Below, piece after piece: positions 34,106-41,794 of a stretch of 64,000 nt of DNA. Below the pieces are notes generated by a model, which was given only the letters and a program-made list of their open reading frames with translations, was not told the DNA's origin and made no database searches. The position numbers and the translations under genes are program-made. This DNA is from Caulobacter sp. (lineage in GTDB: Bacteria > Pseudomonadota > Alphaproteobacteria > Caulobacterales > Caulobacteraceae). Position 1 is the first letter of the stretch. Each line of letters begins with the position of its first letter. The DNA lies in NCBI GenBank assembly GCA_021741355.1, contig JAIOXZ010000001.1:124001-188000 (forward strand), read 5' to 3'.

Positions 34106-35343
34106 GACGCATCGATCTGGTCACCTTCGCGGCGGGCGCGATCATCGCCCATCCGACCCGCAGCGCCCTCACCTCGCTGGGCGTGGTCATCGGCGTCGCC
34201 GCCGTGGTCATGATGACCTCGATCGGCCTTGGCGCGCAGCAGCGGGTGACCAGCGCCATCGGCGGTCTCGGCTCCAATCTGCTGATCGTTTCGCCGGGCG
34301 CTTCGCGCGGCCCGGGCGGCGGCTTCGTCAGCCAGGGCGCCGGCACCGGCAACTCCCTGACCGAGGACGACGCCGAAGCCATGGCGACCCAGATCGAGGG
34401 CGCCGTCGCTGTGGCGCCGTCGGTTCGCGGCGGGGCGCAGCTGACCGCGGAAGGCGCCAACTGGCAGACCCGGGTCGAGGGCGTGACGCCCGACTATCTG
34501 GTCGCGCGTGATCTGACCATGGAGTCGGGCCGGATGTTCGACGACACCGAGGCGCGCCAGGGCCGCAAGGTCATCGTCATCGGCAAGACCATCGCCACCG
34601 AACTGTTCGGCGAGGACTCCGATCCGGTCGGCAAGCGCATCCGCGTCGGCGCCGTTCCGTTCGAGGTCATCGGGGTGCTGGCGTCCAAGGGCCAGAGCGG
34701 CTTTGGCCAGGACCAGGACGATATCGTGCTCGGCCCTCTGCAGGCGGTGCGGTCGCGCGTCGTCGGCCGGCGGGTCCAGGGCAGCAACGTCCAGACCATC
34801 TACGTGAAGGCCGCCAGCGCCGACGAGATGGACCGGCTGCAGGAGGACGTGACCAACCTGCTGCGCGAACGCCACCGCATTCGCCAGGGCGCCGAAGACG
34901 ACTTCAGCGTCCAGAACATGGCCTCGATCATGGAGGCGATGCAGGCCTCGGTGAAGACCTTCACCTCTCTGCTGGCCGCCGTCGCCGCGGTGTCGCTTGT
35001 GGTCGGCGGCGTCGGGATCATGAACATCATGCTGGTGGCGGTGACCGAGCGCACCCGCGAGATCGGCCTGCGGATGGCGGTCGGCGCCAAGCGGAACGAC
35101 GTACTGTTCCAGTTCGCGCTGGAGGCCATCACCCTGTCGGTGGTCGGCGGGATCATCGGCCTGGTGGTCGGGGTCAGCGGGGCCATGCTGATGGCCAAGC
35201 TCGGCGACTGGCCCGTAGCCATCGCCAGCTGGTCGATCCCGGTCTCGCTGGGCTTCTCGCTGCTGGTCGGACTGGTGTTCGGCGCCTATCCGTCGTGGAG
35301 AGCGGCAAGGCTCGATCCGATCGAGGCGCTGCGGCGGGAATAG
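34102..35343 (+). CDS. MacB-type ABC efflux permease subunit
   Basis: A 413-residue membrane protein with the MacB/FtsX topology: one N-terminal helix (about 13-40, PTRSALTSLGVVIGVAAVVMM), a large periplasmic domain (about 45-275) and three C-terminal helices with the FtsX signature VVGGVGIMNIMLVAVTERTREIGLRMAVGAKR. The periplasmic part starts with a Gly-rich loop. It overlaps the ATPase gene by 4 bp and is the last gene of the six-gene unit. A family D repeat follows. MacB-type pumps use ATP-driven motion of the periplasmic domain to push substrates into the outer channel; the substrate here is unknown. Confidence 0.93.
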   Translation: MRRIDLVTFAAGAIIAHPTRSALTSLGVVIGVAAVVMMTSIGLGAQQRVTSAIGGLGSNLLIVSPGASRGPGGGFVSQGAGTGNSLTEDDAEAMATQIEGAVAVAPSVRGGAQLTAEGANWQTRVEGVTPDYLVARDLTMESGRMFDDTEARQGRKVIVIGKTIATELFGEDSDPVGKRIRVGAVPFEVIGVLASKGQSGFGQDQDDIVLGPLQAVRSRVVGRRVQGSNVQTIYVKAASADEMDRLQEDVTNLLRERHRIRQGAEDDFSVQNMASIMEAMQASVKTFTSLLAAVAAVSLVVGGVGIMNIMLVAVTERTREIGLRMAVGAKRNDVLFQFALEAITLSVVGGIIGLVVGVSGAMLMAKLGDWPVAIASWSIPVSLGFSLLVGLVFGAYPSWRAARLDPIEALRRE

Positions 35344-35345
35344 CC

Positions 35346-35468
35346 CTGCGTGGTTCGAGACGCGATCCTTGGGGATCGCTCCTCACCATGACGAACATCC
35401 TTGAAGCCCACCCCTCTGCATCATCCTGAGGAGCGAGGCATCAGCCGAGCGTCTCGAAGGACGCAATC
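35346..35468. repeat. Dispersed repeat, family D (copy D1)
   Basis: A composite intergenic element of about 120 bp with the order CGTGGTTCGAGACGC, a GCGATCC...GGATCGC hairpin, CTCACCATGACG, a spacer, CATCCTGAGGAGCG and a closing CGTCTCGAAGGACGCA. The ends are complementary (TTCGAGACGC against GCGTCTCGAA), so the whole can fold as a cruciform. A second copy is at 44929-45050. It fills the space between convergent macB-type and dioxygenase genes. Confidence 0.82.
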
Positions 35469-36326
35469 CTATCGCGGCCGATCCCCAACGATCGTCACCC
35501 GCTCCATCCGCCGCACCGCCGGGAAATAGTCGCTGGCGGCGTAATGCTGTGACGCGCGGTTGTCCCAGAAGGCGATGGAGTTCTTCTCCCAGCGGAACCG
35601 GCACTGGTACTCGGGGATCGCGGCCTGGGCATAGAGATGCGCCAGCAGGGCGTCGCTCTCGCCCTTCTCCATCCCGACGATGTGCAGCGTGAAGGCGGCG
35701 TTGACGTAGATGCAGCGACGACCGGTCTCCGGATGGCTCCGCACCACCGGGTGCTCGGCCATCGGGTATTTGCGGTTCATCTCCTCGATCTGCTCTTCCG
35801 ACAGCCCCCGCTTGCGCATGCCTGCGCGGAAATGGGTGAAGTCATGCACCGCCACGGCGCCCTCGATCCGGGCCTTCACCTCGTCCTTGAGGCCGTCGTA
35901 GGCGGCGTACATGTCCGCGAACAGGGTGTCTCCGCCCACCGGCGGGACTTCAAGCGCCCGCAGGATCGAGCCCAGCGACGGCTCCAGCCGCCAGGTCACG
36001 TCACTGTGCCAGGTGTTCTCCTTGCCCCGGTTCTTCTCGTCATGGGTGATGGCCAGCACTTCCGGATAACCGGGCTTCTGCGGCGCGAAGGGGTGCACTT
36101 CCAGCTCGCCGAAGCGGCGGGCGAACGCCAGATGTTGTTCGGTGTCGATCACCTGGTCGCGGAAGAACAGCACCTTCCAGTCCAGCAGCGCCCCGCGCAG
36201 CGCCGAAACCGTCGCGTCGCTGAGCGGCCGCTTCAGATCGACACCCTCGATCTCCGCACCGATGGTCGGCGTGAGGGGCAGGATGGTCAGGTCCTCGACG
36301 ACGAGGCTGCGGACGAGCTGGTTCAT
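35469..36326 (-). CDS. TauD/TfdA-family Fe(II)/2-oxoglutarate dioxygenase
   Basis: A 285-residue dioxygenase. The iron triad is visible as HSDVTW (His and Asp of HxD, about 107-109) and the distal histidine in NRASQHYAASDYFP, followed by the 2-oxoglutarate-binding arginine in RRMERVTI. TauD itself releases sulfite from taurine; other members act on 2,4-D or alkyl sulfates, and the substrate here is not determined. The ATG at 36326 follows a GGGAG ribosome site. It is divergent from a TetR-family gene with 81 bp between, so that regulator may control it. Confidence 0.92.
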   Translation of the reverse strand: MNQLVRSLVVEDLTILPLTPTIGAEIEGVDLKRPLSDATVSALRGALLDWKVLFFRDQVIDTEQHLAFARRFGELEVHPFAPQKPGYPEVLAITHDEKNRGKENTWHSDVTWRLEPSLGSILRALEVPPVGGDTLFADMYAAYDGLKDEVKARIEGAVAVHDFTHFRAGMRKRGLSEEQIEEMNRKYPMAEHPVVRSHPETGRRCIYVNAAFTLHIVGMEKGESDALLAHLYAQAAIPEYQCRFRWEKNSIAFWDNRASQHYAASDYFPAVRRMERVTIVGDRPR

Positions 36327-36407
36327 GACGGGCTCCCGTGGGGTCAGCGAGTATGTTACCACCGGGTTTCATTCGGCAAGCCCCGATCGATCCGCTAGAC
36401 CAGACCC

Positions 36408-37016
36408 ATGACCAACGCCGCGCCCATCGTCCGCAGGAAGCCCCGCGTCGACCACGCGGCCAGACGGACGGAATACGTCGGCATCGCCGCCCGGGTGTTC
36501 CTCGACAAGGGGCTGCACGCCGCGACCATGCGCGATATCGCCGAGGCGGCCGGGGCGGCGAAGGTGCTGTTCTATCGCCTCTTCCCGTCACGCGAGGCCC
36601 TGGTCGAGGCGGTGTTCGAACGCGTGGCCTCCACCATCGACGACGCCTTCGACTCGCCCTGGGAGGGCTACGGCTCGATGGTCGGCAAGGTGCTGGAGAC
36701 GGCCCGCAAGGACCCCGCCCCCTTCCTGGTGGTGTTCAAGAACTGCCGCGCCAGCATGCCGGAGTGGGAGGCGGGGCTGCGCACGGTTCTGGCCCGCACC
36801 TCCCTGCCCCTGTTCACGCCAGGACCGGATGCGCCCGCCGGCGCCGAGGCGCGGGCGGAGAAGGCCGCCGGCGCCCTGTTCGGCCTGTTCCTCGACAGCA
36901 TGGTCGGCTGGCTGGAAGATCGCGACGGCCTGACGGACGAGGAACGCATCCGCTGGTGGGGCCGGATCGTGCGTGAAAACCGCGCCGCTGGCCGGGAAGC
37001 CTTCCGTCTCGATTGA
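36408..37016 (+). CDS. TetR-family regulator upstream of acyl-CoA ligase
   Basis: A 202-residue repressor with the helix-turn-helix ATMRDIAEAAGAAKVLFYRLF at about 42-62 following IAARVFLDKGLHA. The C-terminal domain is alpha-helical and of an unnamed subgroup. It lies between a divergent dioxygenase gene and a downstream acyl-CoA ligase gene 58 bp away. The perfect inverted repeat at 37039-37057 between it and the ligase is a reasonable operator. A role in controlling fatty-acid or aromatic-acid use is inferred from that position only. Confidence 0.9.
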   Translation: MTNAAPIVRRKPRVDHAARRTEYVGIAARVFLDKGLHAATMRDIAEAAGAAKVLFYRLFPSREALVEAVFERVASTIDDAFDSPWEGYGSMVGKVLETARKDPAPFLVVFKNCRASMPEWEAGLRTVLARTSLPLFTPGPDAPAGAEARAEKAAGALFGLFLDSMVGWLEDRDGLTDEERIRWWGRIVRENRAAGREAFRLD

Positions 37017-37038
37017 CTTCCCTTGCCCGGAAGGCGGA

Positions 37039-37057
37039 TTTTGATCGCAAATCAAAA
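37039..37057. promoter_or_regulatory. Candidate operator ahead of the acyl-CoA ligase gene
   Basis: TTTTGAT, CGCAA, ATCAAAA: a perfect 7 bp inverted repeat with a five-base centre, AT-rich against a GC-rich background. It lies 18 bp before the ligase start codon and 23 bp after the TetR gene. The 19-base size suits a TetR dimer. Confidence 0.5.
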
Positions 37058-37074
37058 CGCATGAGGAAGCGCCC

Positions 37075-38697
37075 GTGATCCCCGGACTGATGCAGGACGT
37101 CCCGCTCCTGACGACCGCCATCCTGACCCATGCCGAAACGGCGCACGGCCGGGTGGAGATTGTGTCCCGGACCGTGGAAGGCCGCCTGCATCGCTACGAC
37201 TACGCCGGTCTGGCGGCGCGGACCCGTCAGTTGGCGCGCGCGCTGCAGGGGCTGGGCGTGAAGTCCGGCGACCGGATCGCCAGCCTCGCCTGGAATACCC
37301 ACCGCCATATGGAGCTGTTCTACGCCGTGCCCGGCCTCGGCGCGGTGCTGAACACGGTCAATCCGCGCCTGTTCGACGACCAGATCGTCTATGTGCTGGA
37401 GCATGCCGAGAGCACGGTGCTGTTCTACGACCGCACCTTCGCACCGCTCGTCGAGCGGCTGGCCGACCGGTTCACGACGGTGAAGACCTTCGTCCTGATG
37501 TCCGACGCCGACAGCCATGACGCCGGCGCGGTCGGCGCCTTGAATTACGAGACCCTGATCGGCCCGGAGAGCGACGCGGCCTTCGCCTGGCCCCGATTCG
37601 ACGAAAACGCCGGTGCCTTCCTATGCTACACCTCAGGCACCACGGGCGATCCCAAGGGCGTGCTCTACAGCCATCGGGCCGTCGTGCTGCACGGCATGGC
37701 GGCGGGCCTGGCCAGCGCCTTCGGCCTGACGGCGTTCGACGTGGTCATGCCCTGTTCGTCGCTCTACCACGCGACCGCCTGGGGCCTGCCGTTCATCTGC
37801 CCGATCAACGGCTGCAAGCTGGTCTTGCCGGCCGAGAAGATGGATCCGGCCAGTCTGCAGGAGCTGATCGTCGGCGAGGGCGTGACCTTCTCAGGCGGCG
37901 TGCCGACCATCTGGACCATGTACCTCGACTGGCTGGCCCAGACCGGCCAGGACGTCGGGGCGCTGAAGCGGGTGATCATCGGCGGCTCGGCCGTGCCGCG
38001 CGCCATGGCCGAGACCTTCAAGGTCAAGCACGGCGTTCAGGTGCTGCAGATCTGGGGCATGACCGAGACCTGCCCGCTGGGCGTTGTCGCCACCCCGACC
38101 CCGTCGATCGCCGCGCTGGGCGAGGATCAGGTCGACGAGGTCATCTGGACGCGCCAGGGCCGGCTGCAGTTCGGCATCGAGCTGAAGATCATGCTGGAGG
38201 ACGGCAGCGAGGCGCCGCGCGACGGCGAGACCAGCGGCGCGCTGATGGTCCGCGGCCCATGGACCATCCGGCGCTACTTCCGCAAGGAGGATGACGCCCT
38301 GCTCGACGGCGGCGGCTGGTTCGACACCGGCGACATCGCCACCCTCGACGAACACGGCTTCATGCGCATCACCGACCGCGCCAAGGACGTGATCAAGACC
38401 GGCGGCGAATGGATCAGCTCCATCGATCTCGAGAACATCGCCGTCGCCTGTCCGGGCGTGAAGATCGCCGCCGTGGTCGGCATCCCCCACCCCAAGTGGG
38501 AGGAGCGGCCGCTGCTGGTGATCGAGACCCATGAGGGCCGCACCGTCACCCGCGACGAAGTGCTCGACTACCTGCGCCCCCGGATCGTCAAATGGTGGAT
38601 GCCCGACGACGTGGTCTTCGCCGCCGTCCCCCTGACAGCGACGGGGAAGATCGACAAGAAGACCCTGCGAGCGGCGTGGAACGGGCATTTGTCATAG
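37075..38697 (+). CDS. Long- or medium-chain acyl-CoA ligase (AMP-binding enzyme)
   Basis: A 540-residue adenylate-forming enzyme that activates a fatty acid with ATP and joins it to coenzyme A. Motifs: the P loop [12 protein letters not shown] (about 184-195), the GGS(A)VP and [11 protein letters not shown] motif (about 320-331), [34 protein letters not shown] with the hinge Asp and Arg, and the C-terminal catalytic lysine in [10 protein letters not shown]. The start is the GTG at 37075 with GAGGAAG upstream; an ATG at 37061 runs straight into a stop. Chain length is not decided by sequence. The upstream TetR gene probably regulates it. Confidence 0.93.
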   Translation: MIPGLMQDVPLLTTAILTHAETAHGRVEIVSRTVEGRLHRYDYAGLAARTRQLARALQGLGVKSGDRIASLAWNTHRHMELFYAVPGLGAVLNTVNPRLFDDQIVYVLEHAESTVLFYDRTFAPLVERLADRFTTVKTFVLMSDADSHDAGAVGALNYETLIGPESDAAFAWPRFDENAGAFLCYTSGTTGDPKGVLYSHRAVVLHGMAAGLASAFGLTAFDVVMPCSSLYHATAWGLPFICPINGCKLVLPAEKMDPASLQELIVGEGVTFSGGVPTIWTMYLDWLAQTGQDVGALKRVIIGGSAVPRAMAETFKVKHGVQVLQIWGMTETCPLGVVATPTPSIAALGEDQVDEVIWTRQGRLQFGIELKIMLEDGSEAPRDGETSGALMVRGPWTIRRYFRKEDDALLDGGGWFDTGDIATLDEHGFMRITDRAKDVIKTGGEWISSIDLENIAVACPGVKIAAVVGIPHPKWEERPLLVIETHEGRTVTRDEVLDYLRPRIVKWWMPDDVVFAAVPLTATGKIDKKTLRAAWNGHLS

Positions 38698-38725
38698 GGG
38701 ACATGTACCGCAGGTACATGTCCCC
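38697..38725. repeat. Single hairpin, family C (copy C3)
   Basis: GGGGACATGTACC, GCA, GGTACATGTCCCC, a perfect 13 bp stem with a three-base loop. It begins on the last base of the acyl-CoA ligase stop codon and ends 5 bp before the stop of the convergent glycosylase gene. No T tract follows on either strand. Only one arm is present, unlike C1 and C2. Confidence 0.88.
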
Positions 38726-38729
38726 GGGG

Positions 38730-39404
38730 CTAATCGACGCTCATCGCCAGGACTCGGCTGATGTGGGCGAACGGCGCCCCGCTCTCCGCGGCCCATTGCG
38801 AGAACGCCGCCTGGATCGCCTTGCGGGACTTCTGGCTGTCGACGGAGCCGTCGATGACGCCCTCGGCGGCCAGCGCCTTGACCATGTCCGGCGAGGTCAC
38901 CCAGCCGTCGCGGCCCATGAAGCGCAGCGCCATCATGCCGGCCCCGCCACCCAGCCGGTCGCCGCGCTTCTTCAGGATGTCCAGCAGGCCGATGTAGTTG
39001 TCCGCCGGCCAGTCGCCGACGGCCTTGCCGACCGAGCCGTATTCGGCCGCCAACGCCATGACGAAGGCCGCGTTGTTCTGCACCGAGCGCACCTTGGCGC
39101 CGTTGCGGATGATCCGGCCGTCCTTGAGCAGAGCGTCGAATTCCTCGTCCGACATCGCCCGGCAACGGGCCGGCGAAAAATCCCAGAACGCCGCCTCGGT
39201 CCCGGGCCATTTGGTCTCGACGACCTTCCAGGAAAAGCCCGCCTGGAACACGCAGCGGCTGAACATCGACAGCCAGCGATCGTCCGGGATCGCGGCCAGC
39301 TCCGCCGCCGTCTTCATCGTCGGCAGCAACGCGGACAGCGCCGCCTCGCCGCCCTTGTGGTCGGCCGCGCGGGCGCGGATGTCGGCGAAGGGTCTCAGGA
39401 CCAT
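38730..39404 (-). CDS. TagI-like DNA-3-methyladenine glycosylase superfamily protein
   Basis: A 224-residue helix-hairpin-helix protein of the 3-methyladenine DNA glycosylase I group (COG2818). Family features include SMFSRCVFQAGFSWKVVETKWPG (about 46-68), SDEEFDALLKDGRIIRNGAKVRSVQNNA, and the late region GGGAGMMALRFMGRDGWV. The classical N-terminal zinc-binding CRW motif of TagI is absent, so the base-excision activity is inferred. It starts 7 bp after the end of a small secreted-protein gene on the same strand. Confidence 0.82.
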   Translation of the reverse strand: MVLRPFADIRARAADHKGGEAALSALLPTMKTAAELAAIPDDRWLSMFSRCVFQAGFSWKVVETKWPGTEAAFWDFSPARCRAMSDEEFDALLKDGRIIRNGAKVRSVQNNAAFVMALAAEYGSVGKAVGDWPADNYIGLLDILKKRGDRLGGGAGMMALRFMGRDGWVTSPDMVKALAAEGVIDGSVDSQKSRKAIQAAFSQWAAESGAPFAHISRVLAMSVD

Positions 39405-39411
39405 TTCGTCG

Positions 39412-39867
39412 CTACTCCACCGTCACGGCGCCGGCAGGCACGTTGACCCGGACCTTCATCATCGCCCGCCGCGGCGTTGGTCCGCCATCGGCCGGCATGA
39501 CCGAATAGCCGAAGGTCAGCAGCAAGCCGCGCCTCGGGTCATAGCTGCTCTTGATGGTGCTGAAATCGATGCCCGCGAAACCCGTCCTGTCCCGGTCGCT
39601 GACCAGCCGGCAGGTGAAACTCTCGGGATCGTCGGAGGCGTAGAAGACGATCAGCAGATGCGCGCTGCAACAGGCCGGCTCGCCGCCGGTGTCGAGCGAG
39701 GCCACCCGCACCCGGCCCTGATAGAAGGTCCGGCTGTTGGCGTCCCACGGCTCGACAATGTTGAATGCCGCCTCGGTGACCCCGTCACAGGGTCGAACGG
39801 ACGCCGCCGCGACCGGCGAGGCCAGGGCGAGCGCAGCGAAAGCGGCGGCGGCAAGGGTCTGTTTCAA
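39412..39867 (-). CDS. Small secreted protein of unknown function
   Basis: A 151-residue protein starting at a TTG with GGAG six bases upstream. It has a clean signal peptide (about 1-20, ending VAAA). The mature part has several cysteines (RPCDG, PACCSAH, FTCRLV), an FNIVEPWD strand and a DFSTIKSSYDPRRGLLL stretch, suggesting a compact beta-rich periplasmic protein. I do not recognise the family. It precedes the TagI-like gene by 7 bp, so they are probably co-transcribed, although no functional link is obvious. Confidence 0.7.
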   Translation of the reverse strand: MKQTLAAAAFAALALASPVAAASVRPCDGVTEAAFNIVEPWDANSRTFYQGRVRVASLDTGGEPACCSAHLLIVFYASDDPESFTCRLVSDRDRTGFAGIDFSTIKSSYDPRRGLLLTFGYSVMPADGGPTPRRAMMKVRVNVPAGAVTVE

Positions 39868-40000
39868 GGGTGGCTCCGGCGTCGGGACGCTGGCCGTATC
39901 CTGCGTCCTGTCGGGCGGCAGGGCTACCCCGGATATCACCGTTCACTGATCCGGCGCCGCCGGGCGCGGCGGGCTGTCAGGTCAAAGTCCGGAAGGCAGA

Positions 40001-40091
40001 TGGCGGAGACGGTGGGATTCGAACCCACGGTACCCTTTTGGGGTACGCTCATTTAGCAAACGAGTCCCTTCGGCCACTCGGGCACGTCTCC
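40001..40091 (-). tRNA. tRNA-Ser (anticodon GCU)
   Basis: The minus strand folds as a class II tRNA: a seven-base acceptor stem GGAGACG/CGTCTCC, discriminator G and encoded CCA, an anticodon arm with loop TTGCTAA (anticodon GCT), a long variable arm (GTACCCC...GGGGTAC type) and the T arm GTTCGAATC. The long variable arm and anticodon identify serine, reading AGC and AGU. A short CCCGC...GCGGG palindrome lies just upstream. Confidence 0.97.
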
Positions 40092-40212
40092 ATCCCGCTT
40101 TCGCGGGAGGCTCCTCATATCCAAGTGCTTCGCGGTTCGCAACGACGCTTGCGCGCAGTTTCAGTGAACCGCGTTAACCGGACGCTCAGTCGCCTGTGCG
40201 ACGGTGGTCGGG

Positions 40213-41790
40213 ATGAAGTCCGCTCCTGCCCCACGCGACCTGCCGGAACCCCAGTCCGCTGAGGGTTGGGTGGATTCCGTGCGCGCCCTGCACCGGGTTC
40301 TCGAGACCCAGTTCGGGCCGGACGAGAACACGCCGCCGCTGGAAGATCCGCGCGATCGTCGCGGCCCGTTCCGTCCCAGTCGGCTGGTGCCGGTACGTTC
40401 CCGCCTCGAGCTGCGGCATGTCACCCGGACCTTCCGTCTGATCGACACGGCCATCATCGTGCTGGCCAGCCTCACGGTCGCCCGGTTCATGGCGGTCGAC
40501 GGCTTCCTCAACCTGACCCTCGGCGCGACCCTGCCTCTCGTGGTCAGCGCCACGCTGCTCCTCTGGGGCCTGCGGGTGATGGACACCTACGTCTTCGCGC
40601 TCAGCGAGGGCGTCACCCGCCACTTCATCCGCGTCTGCGCGGCGCTCAGCCTGGCCGGCCTGCCGCTGGCGATGCTGGACCTTTTCCGGCCGGGCGTCGG
40701 GGAAATGACCGCGGTCTGGTTCGCCGGCGGCTCCGTCGCGTTGCTGATGCTGCACGGGCTCTGGTGGTACATCGTCAGCGGCTGGCGGCGGCAGGGCAAG
40801 CTGACCCCGAACATCGTCATCGTCGGGGCTACGGACGCCGCCCGCAAACTGATCGAGACGGCGCTGGCGACACGCGAGGTCGCGGTGCTCGGCGTGTTCG
40901 ACGACCGTCTGGGGCGCGCGCCGAAGGAAATCGCCGGCGTACCGGTGCTGGGCGACACCAGCGACCTGCTCGGCCACAAGATCATGCCCTACGTCGACCG
41001 CATCGTGATCGCGGTGAACCCGTCGGCCCAGCCGCGCATCCGGCAATTGATCGACCGTCTGCGGGTGCTGCCCAACGACGTCAGCCTGGTGCTTGATTCG
41101 GGCGGCGAGGACGGTCGACAGCGCACCCTGTCGCGGATCGCAGATTCCCAGCTGGCGCAGGTGTCCGGCGAGCCCGCCGACATCCAGCGCGCAGGGGTCA
41201 AACGGATCCAGGATCTGGTCGTCGGCGCCACGGCGCTCGCGCTCGGCTGGCCGCTGATGGTCGCCGTGGCGGTCGCCATCAAGCTCGACAGCCAGGGCCC
41301 GATCTTCTTCCGCCAGCGTCGCCACGGGTTCAACAACGAGGAAATCCTCGTCTGGAAGTTCCGCTCGATGCGCGCCGAGGCCGCGGACTTCGCCGCCGTC
41401 CAGCAGGTGCGGGCCGGCGATGATCGCGTGACCCGTGTCGGGCGCTTCATCCGCAAGACCAGCCTCGACGAGCTGCCGCAACTGTTCAACGTGATGACCG
41501 GCGAGATGAGCCTGGTCGGGCCGCGCCCGCACGCCGTCGGGATGAAAACCGGCCAGACCGAGTCCGCCAGGCTCGTCGCCGAGTACGCCCACCGCCACCG
41601 CATGAAGCCCGGCATGACCGGCTGGGCGGCCATCAACGGCTCGCGCGGGCCGGTCGACACGCCCGAGCTGGTCCGCACCCGCGTGGCGCTGGATATCGAA
41701 TACATCGAGCGCCAGAACTTCTGGTTCGACCTCTACATCATGGCCATGACCATCCCCTGCCTGCTCGGCGACCGGGACGCGGTGCGCTAG
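40213..41790 (+). CDS. hfsE: Holdfast priming enzyme HfsE, polyprenyl glycosylphosphotransferase
   Basis: Inner-membrane enzyme that starts polysaccharide synthesis by moving a sugar phosphate to undecaprenyl phosphate. The protein (525 residues from the ATG at 40213) has an N-terminal set of membrane helices (about 75-200), a Rossmann-like CoA-binding-type region (IVIVGATDAARKL), one more helix, and the C-terminal catalytic domain. That domain has FFRQRRHGFNNEEILVWKFRSM, RKTSLDELPQLFNVMTGEMSLVGPRPH and the late GWAAINGSRG, all conserved in the WcaJ/PssY family. A half CtrA-like site GTTAACC (40172-40178) lies upstream. Four genes in a row follow in the same direction in hfs order. PssY- or PssZ-type assignment is an alternative name. 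Confidence 0.88.
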   Translation: MKSAPAPRDLPEPQSAEGWVDSVRALHRVLETQFGPDENTPPLEDPRDRRGPFRPSRLVPVRSRLELRHVTRTFRLIDTAIIVLASLTVARFMAVDGFLNLTLGATLPLVVSATLLLWGLRVMDTYVFALSEGVTRHFIRVCAALSLAGLPLAMLDLFRPGVGEMTAVWFAGGSVALLMLHGLWWYIVSGWRRQGKLTPNIVIVGATDAARKLIETALATREVAVLGVFDDRLGRAPKEIAGVPVLGDTSDLLGHKIMPYVDRIVIAVNPSAQPRIRQLIDRLRVLPNDVSLVLDSGGEDGRQRTLSRIADSQLAQVSGEPADIQRAGVKRIQDLVVGATALALGWPLMVAVAVAIKLDSQGPIFFRQRRHGFNNEEILVWKFRSMRAEAADFAAVQQVRAGDDRVTRVGRFIRKTSLDELPQLFNVMTGEMSLVGPRPHAVGMKTGQTESARLVAEYAHRHRMKPGMTGWAAINGSRGPVDTPELVRTRVALDIEYIERQNFWFDLYIMAMTIPCLLGDRDAVR

Positions 41791-41794
41791 GCCG

